Source: Gonatopus flavifemur
Taxonomy: Eukaryota > Arthropoda > Insecta > Hymenoptera > Dryinidae
DNA: 64,000 nucleotides
Direction of reading: 5' to 3'
Assembly: GCA_018340375.1 (NCBI GenBank)
Contig: JAFFJZ010000006.1
Span: 20,838,001 to 20,902,000, forward strand
Of this stretch, positions 33,885-45,343 are shown piece by piece (the first letter of the stretch is position 1; each line of letters begins with the position of its first letter). The notes under the pieces are model-generated. The model saw nothing but the letters and a program-made list of their open reading frames with translations, did no database searches and was not told where the DNA came from. A program made the translations under genes and the position numbers.

Positions 33885-34326
33885 ATTTTTCAATTCGATT
33901 CGATATAAATGACAACGAAAAATTACGATTCTAATTTTGTGCGGTCTTCTCTTATGCCTTGAGGCCTTCCTTCATAATTATGTATTATTTGGATGTATTA
34001 ATTCCAGTGCACATTGTACTGCAATCCTTTGATTCCCTCTACTCCGTATGTATATTTGTCTGTTCAATGTGCGGAAACATCACACATTTTCAGTGGTGCA
34101 TAATTGAGTGAAATTGTATGCCAACGTGAATTTTTAATAATTCGTCAAATGTTATTCAAACGCACGAACAATGTCGTGTATATTTTCAACGATAAAACTT
34201 CGATATGCATTTGAAAGTGCTCAATCGAATCTAAATCCTTTACGTGAGTGGTTGTGATTGGTGTGTGGTGCGTTCGAAGCCCAAGGAAGATTACTGTCAA
34301 CGTTTGATTGACCGCGTCGCTGAACT
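33885..34326 (+). promoter_or_regulatory. Gene 2 5' flank conserved with genes 3 and 4
   Basis: Blocks shared with 45950-46393 (gene 3): GATATAAATGACAA, TTTGAAAGTGCTCAATC and GTGATTGGTGTG. The last block recurs upstream of gene 4. GTGATTGGTGTG (34255-34266) contains an inverted CCAAT box about 60 bp before the ATG. Shared position and spacing suggest a duplicated promoter and 5' untranslated region; the start site is not mapped. Confidence 0.55.
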
Positions 34327-37300
34327 ATGGAGAATAATAATAATGATGGATTCGCTAGCGAGGGATTTGGAGGTGCCGCAAATACCGTGAATAAGAGTTT
34401 TTCCGAATTGTGGCATTATTATTGGTACGAGTGTGCGGGTTCGTAGAATTGAAAAACTTTTTAGAATAAATTATATATCAAGGGTATGACATATTTCTGA
34501 ATTATTTTTATGTTCTCATCCTAGATCCTTATATAAGGGACAAACCTATAGTCAATTCTCCGCTTATATACCTGAGTATTCTAATTTTGTATTTATTTTT
34601 GGTGCTCTATTGGGGGCCACGTTTTATGGAAAAAAGGAAACCTTACCAATTGAAGAGATTTATCAGGTTGTACAATTTGAGTCATGTACTTTTCAACGGT
34701 TACATGGCGTATACTGTTATATTCGTGTTCAATTGGTTTGGGGATGGATTATGGAGATGTCATGACAAAGGCTATTCCTTCACGGACGATCCTATTCGTA
34801 TACACGTGAGTGATATTTTCTTTACAATTATGAATAGACATATGAACGTACGTATTTAACTAGATAAACATGTCACGAATACAGTAAACAAAGAATCGAG
34901 TCGATTGATTGAAAAAATCCCAACCATTCCCGGGTAGAAATGCGGTTTAGTGATTGGCACGCTTAAGGGGAGGTTCTCATCAAGCGAATTCCGAAATAAG
35001 GTGATTTTCCCGAATTTTTCTTCTCAAGAAGGAAGTAAATTAAGAACTCGAGTTATTTGGAACTCATTGAATGGGTGTTAAAAGATGTGAAAAAAATTTT
35101 CTCAAGTTAAAGGATTTGCATCCCAAAACTTGAATGGCGTTTTTCCCGAAATCATGTTTTTCAAGTTTGGCTTCACGATATCTCAAAAACTACTGAACGA
35201 ATCGTTCTTTTTATTCCTTTATTTTGAAGCTGATTGAATTTATCGGAGGATGAACCTGAATAGAGATGACATGAAAGGTTAAAAAACGCTACCAAAAGTT
35301 TGCATGTCAGTCATTTTTTCAATTTTGGCCTTTTCATTGGTTTTATTGGTACAACCTGCAACAAATACGATATATTTCATGAAAATTTTTTGATTTCCGA
35401 TAATTCTTGTAAGTGCTATATTAGCGCTCGATTAAAGATTCAATTAACTAGTGTGAAACCCACCGGGTTCTTTATTCACTCTCTTCCATGGAAAAAAAAT
35501 TCGAGAAAATCACCTCATTTTGGGGTCGTTGAGGCAACTGAAACTCAGTTGAATCAAACTATCCTTTTTCTCAGTGTATTTAGGGAAGTGCTCTCATTTT
35601 TGGGTTAGTGAGACTGTCTTTGATATCCGTGCCAAGGGTCACATCAAAATATTCATCAGTGTTTGAGATACGCTTCATTTTGTAAGCTGCTGAAAGTGAA
35701 TTTTTCGATTTTTCTAATGTCTGCGTTTGTTGAGTAAAGGATTTGTATTAAATTTTGTTTGCGGACTGAATTTTCTGCTGCTGATTCGTCGAGAATGGTG
35801 GAGGAAGCCTTTGGTGATGTGACTATGTCGAAAAAAATGTTTACAAGTGGTAAAAAGAGTCCCAAAAAGGTCGAGAACGTGTCGAAGACGAAAAGCGTTC
35901 TGGTCGACCATCAACTTCAACTGACGAAGTTCATGTCCAAAAAATCAAAGCTTTGCCGATGATGTTGGCATTACAAAAGGATCAGTCAATGCCATTTTGA
36001 AGGATGTTTTGGGCCTCAGACGCGTCAAATCTCGATTGGTACCGAAAACAACACTGAATGTCCTGGAAAAACATCGTCGCGTTGAAAAGTGTGTGAAACA
36101 ATGCTTTGTGACTATCAGGACGAGGTGAGACGTGGATTTATGCTTACGATCCGGAAACAACCGATCAATCAAGTGAATATCGCGCTGGAGATCAAGGTTA
36201 TGTTGATGGTTTTCTTCGATCATCGTGGTGCTGTGCATTCTGAGTTCCTTCTACCAGGTCCAAATGTCAACAAGGAATATTATTTCAGCGTTATGCGTCG
36301 TGTACGTGAAGCTATTCGCCCAAAGAGACTGGAATTGTGGCGGGACAACTCTTGGTTTTTGCACCACGACAATGCATCGGCTCAAACTGCATTGATTCTT
36401 GGTGACTATTTCGCGAAAAAATCGACCCATATCGTTCCACAACCACCGTATCCATCTTATTTGGTACCATGCGACTTGTGGCTACTTAACAAACTCGAAA
36501 GACCGCTGCGGGGACACCGTTTCGAGTCGATAGAGGAGATCCAACCCTTATCGAATCGAAGAAAGAGCTGAAGGCCATCCCGGAAACCGACATTAACAAC
36601 TGTTTCGAAAATTGAAAAATGAATCACTTTGAAGGCGATGAACTTGATTTGGGAGAATAAATGAAGATTTTTAAGAATGAATGCTATATCACCTTATTTC
36701 TTGGACACAGTAGTACTGTGAAAAATAATCGGAATTTTCCTGTATACAGCAATTAGAAAACTCGATTTATTGAATAGGAAATCAATTTCCGATACAAGTG
36801 TATGACATTTCTCATAAATTCCAAACTTTGTGGGATTTTCACCACCATTTTACAGTGGATTCCCAGAAAAGTACGAGAAATTCCTAACGCACGAAAATGT
36901 TAATACTTCACATAAACTTGTAGGGATTTTTCTCCAAAAATTTGTTAAACCGTGGAGATGGTTACAAATATTGGATGGCAATGATTGATTCAATGATTTT
37001 TTTTAAACAATTATGTTCATTGGGAAATGATACACCAGCGACACTAAATTTCGTTTTCAGGGAGTCGGTTTAGTGTGGTACGGCCTACTATTGAAACTAT
37101 ACGATTTGGTTGAAACTTGTATATTTGTGCTGAGGAAAAAACAATCGCAAGTTTCGTTTTTACACGTTTATCACCATGTGACGACCCCAACTCTGCTCTA
37201 CGTCTTCATGAGATACTTGACCTTTCTGCCATTTGGCTTTCCCCCCATCCTGAACTGTATCATACACGTTATCATGTACATGTATTATTTCTTAAGCACA

Positions 37301-39240
37301 TTCGGGCCAGAAATGAAGAGACGAATTCGTGGCTTCAAACGTATCTTAACGATAATGCAACTGGTAAGATTAATTAAAGCACACATCCATTTGTTCCAAG
37401 AAGAATATTTATTCGTATTTCGAAATGATTCACTTTGAAGATGTATCTTCAATTCGTGTAATTCAAAATCGTAATTCTCAGAGCAGCGAGGACTGCATGT
37501 AAAAAATATTCTGAAATTTCCGATATCAGATGCATATGAAAATTCTGAAACTTGTAATTGAAATCAAGTTCAATCATGAATTTATGAAATTTAATGCCAA
37601 ATGTGTGAAAATTCATATGAAAATGCATGAAAAATCATAATTCTGTATGAGATATCTTAAAATTTCATATGAAAAGCCAAAGAAGTTTTGAAAATTCAAT
37701 ACAAAATGTATACGTTAATTGCTTCACATACATTTCTATGAAATTTAGGAAGCAATTTTTTACAGTGTGTGCGGGGAGAAAAATGTCGATCAAAAATATA
37801 CGAATTTCTATTACCTTTCTTGGTAAACTGGGAACAGGAAGGTCTGTAAAATGAATTTCTACATGAAAATATGAACGATTACGAATATTCAAACGCTGAA
37901 CGTTAAATTTTATGAAGCGTACAGTACAATTCAGTTATCCATTCGTCATCTCCCGTATTTTCATATAAAAATCCATTTTAAAAACCTTCCTGTTTCTGGT
38001 TTACTAAGCAAAATAAGAAAAAGTAGTATATTTTTTTTTCCGTGTGAAGTTAAGAAGTGGGTATTTGTCCCAACGAATTCATTCTTCTACGTGTAACTCA
38101 ACTGGATGACGTACACTGTTGAAAATTTCTGCATTAATTTTAATGTTTTTGCTGGAAGTTGTTTTTAAACACGTGCATGGATTGAGTTTCTCACACATTT
38201 CACGTTGAATTTAATGTACTTCATAGCATAAACATTGAATCCAACGTAAAATCCGTATGAAGCCAAATTGATGTACGAGATTGAAAAAAACTTGCATATA
38301 TTTCTGAAAGTGTATCTTATTTTGTTTCTCGATGTTCTCATAGTATAAAAAAAAATGGACAGTTTTCGGAGTGATTTGTACACTTCGAACGCACAGTCGT
38401 GGATATTTCAACATTGGAGCTATGAATGAACCTTCGTCCAGCGACCCAGCATTTTTGGAATAAATTTTTCGAAGATTGACGGAAAAATGGCGAAAAGATA
38501 ATTGAAAAACGGTTGGGTTGTTGATTTCCTTTCACAAAAAATTACTCAAAACTGTTTTCTACAAGCGAAGCGCTTTATAAGAGTGAATTGTGTGTTTAAT
38601 GCAAAAATTCATCTGCTGAATCATTTCAATTCGCATCCGCTCTTGGAGAAAAAGGAATAGTTGTAGCAATTACTCAGATAGCCGATTTTCGACCATCCAC
38701 TTGAATAATTGCTGCAACTACTTAGTAGTTAGGACAAGCATCATGTCAGCTGCCTCAACTAACTAAAATACTTCGTAAGTTGCCAGGTATTTACGTTAGT
38801 TAGTGCGACTATCGAGTTAGTTGAGGCAACTAACGTTATACTTGTCCCGACTACCAAGTAGTTGCAGCAACTATTCCTTTTTCTCAATGTTCGAATGAGG
38901 TTACATGATGTGGGAATGAACAGTGATTTGTCTGAATCGAACATATCTTCTGAGCGTATGTGACTTGAGAAATACTCACTCAATACGAATAAATATTCTG
39001 CGGAAATAGTTCTTTCTTCTCTACAAATGAAGTGGATGCTCGTTCAATGTCTCACTGATTTTTTATTTTCTTTTTCAGACACAATTCTTACTGATGTTCT
39101 TATATCTCTTGTATGTAGCAAATCCAAATTGCAGCTTACCAAGGTGGCCGTACTTACCTGGATTCATAGACCTCGTAATCATTACTTATCTCTTTCTCAA
39201 ATTTTATAAAGAGAATTATACGAAAGCGAAGACAAATTGA
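34327..39240 (+). CDS. Gene 2: ELOVL-type very-long-chain fatty acid elongase
   Basis: Exons 34327-34438, 34525-34805, 37061-37363 and 39079-39240 join in phases 1, 0, 0 to give 285 aa. This is an ER-membrane 3-ketoacyl-CoA synthase by family. The histidine box HVYHH is at 166-170. KLYDLVET is in the KxxExxDT position, and [20 protein letters not shown] and TIMQLTQ follow. The N-terminus is short and polar (ENNNND, GFGGAANTVN). Membrane-like stretches include SPLIYLSILILYLFLVLYWG and the end of exon 3. The C-terminus KAKTN fits a KxKxx ER retrieval signal. Intron 1 is only 86 bp with a weak donor (GTTCGT). Intron 2 holds a dead mariner; intron 3 holds three foldback elements. It is closest to genes 3 and 4, from recent tandem duplication. 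Probably ELOVL1/7-like, but the subclass is inference. Confidence 0.93.
34806..35619. other. Gene 2 intron 2, 5' part
   Basis: AT-rich intron. TTTTTCTCAGTG at about 35567-35578 is a lone foldback-type right end. The frame 35300-35608 is not supported as coding. Confidence 0.35.
35620..36713 (+). pseudogene. Decayed mariner transposase and element (gene 2 intron 2)
   Basis: Plus-strand pieces in several frames align with a mariner transposase. The N-terminal part (EAFGDVTMSKKMF near 35807) is followed by TWIYAYDPETTDQSSEY near 36130, then VFFDHRGAVHSEF, WFLHHDNASAQT, PQPPYPSYLVPCDLW and RPLRGHRFESIEEI to 36540. The last two catalytic aspartates with 34 residues between them survive. The first is glycine (GGT at 36124-36126 before ETW). 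Stops and frameshifts break the frame many times. End-like sequences CCAAGGGTCACATCA (about 35630) and, in complement, CCAAGAAATAAGGTGATA (about 36700) are weakly inverted. It cannot make active enzyme. Confidence 0.8.
36716..36956. mobile_element. Foldback element, family D, copy 2
   Basis: Shares ATTTTCCTGTATACAGCAA, GGGATTTTCACCACCATTT and TTCCTAACGC with 6817-7074, and begins TACTGTGAAAAATAATCGG. It sits directly against the right end of the dead mariner. Its right end is eroded. Confidence 0.55.
37496..37767. mobile_element. Foldback element, CATGTAAAAAAT / ATTTTTTACAGTG ends (gene 2 intron 3)
   Basis: About 270 bp between CATGTAAAAAATATTCTG and GCAATTTTTTACAGTG. The interior has AAATTTCATATGAAAA words in both orientations. 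It abuts the family B element that follows. Confidence 0.5.
37770..38044. mobile_element. Foldback element, family B, uninterrupted copy (gene 2 intron 3)
   Basis: Left arm GGTAAACTGGGAACAGGAAG... and right arm CTTCCTGTTTCTGGTTTAC pair. The ends are GCGGGGAGAAAAAT and TTTTTTTCCGTG. It shows what 26085-26760 looked like before family A inserted near its centre. The right flank is TG. Confidence 0.65.
38641..38889. mobile_element. Foldback element in gene 2 intron 3, absent from genes 3 and 4
   Basis: The ends GGAGAAAAAGGAATAGTTG / CAACTATTCCTTTTTCTC pair. The interior is made of GTTGC/GCAAC and TAGTTAG words. The flanks (TTCGCATCC before, GAATGAGG after) are contiguous in gene 3 intron 3 (49771-49790, CGCATCCATCCGAGTGAGG), giving an empty site. 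Confidence 0.7.
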
Positions 39241-40189
39241 GAATCATTCCCCTTCCAACGTGATTCTTTTTGTGAGAGATTACACATGTGTACTGAAAAA
39301 AAAATCCAGTCTTTATTTATTCGTCCTCTATTCCAATAAATATTTGGTTGTCTCAAAGAGATATTCATTTCCATGAAATTACTTCATCTGAGATGAACAA
39401 ACAAGGTTTTAATTCAATTATGTATTTCAACTCAATGATTCGTTTAGATATTTTAGTGCACTGAGAACAAAATGTAGTTGAAAACGAGCCCAAATACATC
39501 TTTAGGCACTGGTTGATACACGCAGTATATCATTGAAAGAGATACTGGAAATTCACCGTACAACTGCACAGATAAAATTGTTTTGTTGAATGAAATAACA
39601 TTTTAGTCATTCAAATGAATATATTATTTCAATAACTTTTTTGGATTTATTTGAATATCCAAACTGTACAACGCATTGGTCCAAATAAATGCGATACTTG
39701 GAGAACTGCAAGGAAGATGTGATTTCCTCCGATTGAATAAATGATTCTTTGATTCAAACATACATTTATTCGTTCTGCATGTAGAATTATCGTTAAGAGA
39801 GCATGGAAAATTCATTCAGAAAGCTGCATTGATTCATTCACGTGAAACATATCTTGGTTTTAAATCAAATAAATATCATTTTGATCGAAGAATACTACTG
39901 TTTGCTCCATTTCAACGTAAGAGGAGGAGATGTAGAAAGTGTCAATTTCTGCCGATTGATGCAAAAGCGAATGGAGTGTGAATTATTATAGTTTTTAAGA
40001 CGCGAAATTCGATACTGTCTATGATGAGCTTGAAAATCCATGGGAAAAAAGGAAAAACTTGTGATAGTCATATGAAATCCATATTTTACAGAACACATTT
40101 CACTAAGACTTCCATATCACTGTGTAGCGTTCCATACCGACCTCTGTGGAATGCTCTGTGGAAACTTATATATTCATTACAAACACAAA
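39241..40189. repeat. Gene 2 3' flank with TTCATTTGAAT-type repeat
   Basis: AATAAA at 39335-39340 is a possible polyadenylation signal 95 bp after the stop. About 39290-39900 is an AT-rich repeat of ATTCATTCAAATGAAT-like words in both orientations, similar in style to 48600-49140. It begins GTACTGAAAAAAAAAT. Its right edge is unclear. Confidence 0.4.
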
Positions 40190-40935
40190 GTCGCAAGCCG
40201 AGCCTCGAAAGTGCGCCTCTTCTTACATCAACTATTAGTGTTGCCGCGATCCGAGCTAATCCGAGTTTTGAGCATGAGCTCGGCTTGGCTCTTGTGTTTT
40301 ACAGTGAGGATCGGCTTGGAGATCGGATCGGAGCTCGGATTGGCTCGGAGATCTCTTTGAAATGGAACATATTTCTGAAACTCTTGAAGCTGGAGTATAA
40401 ATCAACGCTTTCTCGAAATTTTCATGACTAATTGAATCAAATTTTACAAATGTGTTAATTATAATAACTCAATGAATGCGTCTTCTGATGAATAGGTAGG
40501 TAAATAAATCATTAAATGTATCTTCAGAAGATTGGTGAAGAAAAACCAACTTTATAATAGAAAAATATCTTTGTAAATATAGTTTTACAAAATTCCTGAC
40601 TTTCCTACTAATTGAACACAATATTGTTTCATAAACCGTGGTGAATATGAAAAAACGTACACTCTGACTTATTTCATGATAATCTCAATATTACAATGAT
40701 TATAATCTCAATATTGTTTCATGAGTAAAATCAAGTAGTTTTTCATCACATGTTTTCTCTGTTTCCTCGTCCGAAGGGAGATTTCTTGAGTGACGATCTA
40801 GCTCGTCGATCTCATAGTTCTGGCTTAGCTCGAAACTCGGATCAGCTGAAATTTTTTCAGCTCTGCTCGAAGATTGGCTCGAAATGCCGAGCCAATCCGA
40901 GACGATCTTCGATCTGGAAAAATGAATTCCCTTCC
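40190..40935. repeat. Repeat of GCTCGGAT/ATCCGAGC words
   Basis: Two dense clusters (about 40240-40365 and 40780-40920) of GGCTCGGA and TCCGAGC words in both orientations, with AT-rich DNA between. The clusters lie in inverted relation, so this may be one foldback. The frames at 40021-40431 and 40700-41092 cross it and have no motif. Confidence 0.5.
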
Positions 40936-41297
40936 TTGAGGGTATTTTTCCAATGTTTTGAAAGATTTTTTTTCCTAGAAGAAATTGTTTGATTTTTCGT
41001 TTACAAAAGCTTCTTGATGAATTCAGTCGATCAATTCGTATATAAAGAAAATCGAGACGAGAAGCCTGATTGGATCGAGTACTTTCCATCAACAGAACAT
41101 GAATTTGATTCTCAATGAGAACATACCACCATCATAGCACAGCTCAAAAATGGAAACGAGTGCGCCACCAGCGAAAAAAACAGAAAACCTGTTGTGCTTA
41201 TCACAAAAATCTTTGCAACAAACATTGAGCGTGCATAATAAAATATCAGAACTGCAAAAAGAATCCAAAATTGAACGGATCAGACAGCTTATGATTT
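40936..41297. other. Intergenic, no gene
   Basis: No element or coding motif recognised. Confidence 0.35.
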
Positions 41298-41900
41298 TCT
41301 CCCCAGTAGAAGTTCCTAACCGATGAGACCTAAAGTTGTCCGGACTGGATCCGGCTGTGAAATGAGACGCCCCATATGGGGCTTCACATCTGGGCCTGAC
41401 CAGGTCCGTGTAGGTAAAAACCTATCAGGATGAGGGTAACCTGATGGTGGTTCTAATGGGGTTGACCCTATGAAAAGGTATTCGGTGCTGATCCGTTTTC
41501 CTGATTCGGGGCCGGATGCAGATAATTTGAATCAGGTCCGAATGTGGCTAACCTAATCCACCTAATCCCCAATAAGTAAAACCTCATCCAGTCTTATCCG
41601 GATCCAATGATCTTCCTTGATTGGAGGCGGGTGCAGATAATTTCAATCAGATCCAGATATGACTAATCTGATTTGCGTACTGATAAGAAAAGCCTCATCC
41701 AAATTCCTTCTGCAATTGATCAGTTTAACAGACGAGATACAAATGAGGGAAATCCAATTCGAAAGAGGTGATCCTCATTGCGGCCCTAACAAGACAAGCT
41801 TTTTGAAATCTCATCAGACTTGGATTAGTTTTTCTGATGGAAGTCAGATAAAAATAATGTCCATTGTGTCCTGATGTGGGTAACCTCATCTCCGTTTTGA
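41298..41900. repeat. Repeat of ATCCGGAT / CTGATC-type words
   Basis: Starts CCCCAGTAGAAGTTCC, which resembles the CCCTAGTAGAAAT foldback ends. The interior has two diverged direct units of about 110 bp (GGGGCCGGATGCAGATAATTTGAATCAG and GGAGGCGGGTGCAGATAATTTCAATCAG) and many CTCATC/GATGAGG words. Confidence 0.45.
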
Positions 41901-42040
41901 GGAGACTTATTTTCAATTCTCCACTGACAAACTCCGGGGTACTATCAAATTTTCGATACGACGCTGAATGATTGATGCTTCTCGCGAATGCTGGTTCTAC
42001 CTATTCGTCAACATATATACCTCGCTTAACCATTCATCTG

Positions 42041-42169
42041 CCCTAGTAGAAATCACTCTAGTCATTCTCTAGGCAAATATAAGGCCTTACGAGGCCTTGC
42101 AAGTCCCTCACAAGGGCCTGGTGAGGCCTCGCAAGGCCTAGAGAATTACCAGAGTGATTTCTGCTAGGG
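42041..42169. mobile_element. Foldback element, CCCTAGTAGAAAT ends, 129 bp
   Basis: Ends CCCTAGTAGAAATCACTCT and its complement AGAGTGATTTCTGCTAGGG. The interior is AAGGCCT/AGGCCTTGC words in both orientations. Longer elements with the same ends but different interiors occur at 45344-45845 and 59352-59806. Confidence 0.65.
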
Positions 42170-42539
42170 CGTAGCGTGCGAATGGCGATGATGGATCATG
42201 TGACAAATATTTCTCAGGTTAGGATAGGAATAAAAATATATCGATTAAATTGTTCACAAAGGACCGTCCATATATTACGTAACGCATTTTTCTCACATTT
42301 TCACTAACCATCCCCCTGCCGTTACGTAACATTTGAATTTCTTGAATATCCTACGAATAAGGAATGAAACTGATCAATCAAATCAATCATTCCATCAATT
42401 TATTCTATTCTGTATTCAATTATTTACTTAGTCTCGAATCAATTTCATGATTTATTGGGAGCAACGGATTTGTTATATTTCGAGAACTCTATTAATTTCT
42501 ACTCGTGACAAAATATATTTCAATGAATGTTTGGAAATC
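42170..42539. other. Intergenic, no gene
   Basis: AT-rich. A CCGTCCATATATTACGTAACG-like patch near 42264 resembles the end of another repeat, but no partner was found. Confidence 0.3.
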
Positions 42540-42638
42540 GCTTGAATATATATGAATTTTTCTTATTTTTTTCGGTAAACTAAAAACAAGGTTTGTAAAA
42601 TGAATTTTTATATGCAAATACGGAAGATTACGAATATT
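42540..42638. repeat. Half of a family B foldback
   Basis: Matches one family B arm (TCGGTAAACTAAAAACAAGG, TGTAAAATGAATTTTTATAT, GATTACGAATATT) and stops at the mariner end. This suggests the mariner inserted into a family B copy, or that the other arm was lost. Confidence 0.55.
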
Positions 42639-44040
42639 GTATTGGGAATTGGAATTATTCCGTAGCGTTTTATTGATTAAAAAACATGATTTATTTCGAA
42701 TGAAAATCAAAGTATTGTCCATCGCTTTCGACTACTTTCGACCATCTTTCAGGCAAGGGATGAAGCCCGTGTCGGAAGAACGCATCATCTTTGGATGCAA
42801 TCCACGAATCGACCCATTTTTGGCAATCTTCGTGAGAAGTGAATTTTTGCTCAGACAAGCTATGAGCCATCGAACGGGACAAATGCACGGAGAGAAATGT
42901 ATTTGGAAAAATTACCATTTTATTCGTAAACTAGAACTATTCGGAAAAAACAGACAATAATTTATAGCATAACTCCTAATCATTGCCAGCTGTGATGGTA
43001 AAAATCGAGATTAATTTGGATTTTTACCATCACAGCTGGCAATGATTAGGAGTTATGCTATAAATTATTGTCTGATTTTTCCGAATAGTTCTAGTTTACG
43101 AATAAAATGGTAATCTTTCCAAATAAATTTCTCTCCGTGTGGTAATCAGATGGCGCAATATCTGGAGAATACGGCGGATGGGGTAGAACTTCCCATGTAA
43201 GTGTTTCGACGTATGTTTTCACCGGTTTTGCGACGTGCGTGCGACCATTGTCGTGCAGCAAAATGACTTTGTCGTGTCTTTTGGAGTATTCCGGTCGTTT
43301 TTCTTTCAATGCACGGTTTAAGCGCGTTAATTGTAGTCGGTAACGATCCTCAGTTATGGTTTCATTCGGTTCCAACAGTTCATAATAAATCACACCCATC
43401 TGATCCCACCAAATACAGAGCAGGAGCTTAGACCCATGGATATTTGGCTTTGCCACTGATTGTGATAGTTGGCCGGGCTTAACCCATGGTTTTTGCGCTT
43501 CGGATTGTCGTAATGGATCCATTTCAAATCGCCAGTAACAATTGTTTTCTGCCGTTGAAACAGCGGTTCACACGTTAAAAAACGCCTCTCAATGTCCCTT
43601 GGTTTTAATTCATATGGGATCCAACGTCCTTCCTTCTGGATCATGCCCAAACTTTCCAGACGTTTTCCTACAGTTGATGAATCAACTCCCAATGATGTCA
43701 ACAATTCTTGAAGAGTTTGACATGAGTCTTCATTGAGCAACGCCTCCAAATCAGTATTTTCTCATTTTTTTGGCTGGCCAGGTCGCTCCTTATCATCCAA
43801 ATCGAAATCACCAGCTTTGAAACGTGCAAACCATTTTCCACACGTTTGCTCAGCTAGACCATGTTCACCATACACTTTCACTAAAATACGATGGCCTTCA
43901 GCAGCACTTTTGTTCGTATTGAAGTAATGGAGTAAGACTCCCCGCAAAAACACTTTATTCGGTATAAATTTTGACATGTTCAATAAGGTATGAAGTGTCG
44001 TTATTTACGATGCAAGAAAAGGTTATGTAAAACAAATGAC
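42639..44040 (-). pseudogene. Decayed mariner with nested foldback insertion
   Basis: Minus-strand mariner transposase. The start is near 43983 (MSKFIPN, LLHYFNTNKSAAEGHR), with an in-frame stop at 43762-43764. It continues EALLNEDSCQTLQELL, WIPYELKPRDIERRF, VTGDLKWIHYDN, a frameshift near 43495, then NIHGSKLLLCIWWDQMG, LLHDNGRTHVAKPV and PPYSPDIAPSDYH. There a 254-bp foldback interrupts it, and the C-terminus WIASKDDAFFRHG...DGQYF resumes at about 42880 and ends near 42690. All three catalytic aspartates remain, with DD34D spacing between the last two, but the Glu after the first is Leu. About eight residues before VTGD are missing. Sequence style is like the cecropia/mauritiana mariners. 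The end TTGGGAATTGGAATTATTCC near 42640 is a decayed mariner end. Confidence 0.85.
42886..43139. mobile_element. Near-perfect palindromic foldback inserted in the mariner gene
   Basis: 254 bp with ends CACGGAGAGAAAT / ATTTCTCTCCGTG, flanked by TG on both sides. The two arms of about 118 bp are almost identical complements around a centre near 43012. It lies two residues after the third catalytic aspartate of the transposase. Removing it with one TG restores continuous reading (YH then L). Non-coding. Confidence 0.8.
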
Positions 44041-44058
44041 GTCCAATAATAGCTGTTC

Positions 44059-44269
44059 CACGGTGAATAAATTATTGTAGGTAACAATGGAACAAGAGAA
44101 GAATGAATTTTCAAAAATCACTACATTCCTACTGAATTGGCGAGATGTGAGAAAATACCACTGTTATTGTTAATAATTTGCTCAATATTCTTTAGCATGA
44201 GCGTGAAATTTGACGCATTATGGAGTAGAAATGTAGTAATTTTCAAAACTTAATTTTTCTCCGTGTTGA
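44059..44269. mobile_element. Foldback element, CACGGTGAATAAA / TTTTTCTCCGTG ends
   Basis: The right end TTAATTTTTCTCCGTG matches the common terminus; the left end CACGGTGAATAAATTATTG is a variant. The inner arms TTTTCAAAAATCACTACATT and TGTAGTAATTTTCAAAA pair. Edges are approximate. Confidence 0.45.
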
Positions 44270-45343
44270 AAACTGAAAAGTCAAGGCCCCAATCCACAGA
44301 GAGTCCATGAAATCCACAAAAAATCAAGCTGTCCCTGGCTAAACTTCGAATTTGACTATGTATGGATCATAGCTGTAATAATAGTGCAGTTATGTTTCTT
44401 ATTCGGCTTGCTACAAAAGTTTCTGAATAGATTGACTTCCGAAAGCTAATTCTTTATTCGAAATTCCATTCGATGTTCAAAGAGGAGTGTTTTTGCGAGG
44501 AGGAGTGTGTTGAGAATCATTGTTTTTTTTATTGTCATAGAAATGAGGAGGAGGGATGTGTTGTACGTGGTTAAGAGAACGGTTGTGAAATGATTATTAT
44601 TATATCCGAATTGAATAGATTGCAATTTTTTTTGTATAATAAAATAAACAGGAATTATAAAAACGTTCTTGCACGCAGAATATGTATAAACCTGAATCCA
44701 TGTACGTGATTGAAAAAAAATTTGTTACGCTTTTATTGTTCCGCGTACAACGATCATCCCTGCTCCACATCATAATCTCTTCCTTTCTCCTACAGAATTT
44801 CCACTATTTTCAGCGGGATCTTCAAAAAACAAAGAGGAGAAAAAGAACTTCCGTTTTATTTTGTCTATCTCCTTTTCGTCCCTGTGAAATTAATATTCTC
44901 ATTTAACTCTTGAAATATAATTTTCATTTTTCTGGAATCGAATTTTTGTGTAAATTGTGATCTTTTTTTATTCTCACGCCCTATAATACTCACCTCTCTG
45001 AATAATATAATTTATATCAATAAATAAGATTTGAAAAAATCATCCCTCTATTGAGCAGTGTAGCGTGTATTTGTAATTGCCGACGTTTCGTCCAGCTGAT
45101 GGACTTTTTTAAGGACCCCGAGCAAGCGTTATATCAGCACTCGCTAGGCCCTTACAAGTTCCCCGCTAGCCACTGGACTCTTCCTAGCCCTTGGCTAGAT
45201 TCTCGCGAGGCCCTAGACAGTTCCATGGATGACGTTGCTGGGGGACAGGGTCATCGCGAGGATGACACCCCGTTTTCGTGTCTTCCCGTTGCCACAAAAG
45301 TATCAAGTTTACATTGAGAATCTGCCAATTTGACACTCACCTG
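44270..45343. other. Intergenic, CTAG-rich patch near 45110-45240
   Basis: No gene. 45110-45240 has repeated GCTAG/CTAGGCCC words (CCTAGCCCTTGGCTAG), like the interiors of the CCCTAG foldback family, and may be a further copy. The frame 45051-45317 overlaps it. Confidence 0.35.

Noticed and set aside
39335..39340. AATAAA as the certain polyadenylation site of gene 2
   Set aside because: It lies at the start of an AT-rich repeat where AATAAA is expected by chance; left as possible only.
40021..40431. 136-codon plus-strand frame
   Set aside because: Its most complex part is translation of the CTCGGA word repeat.
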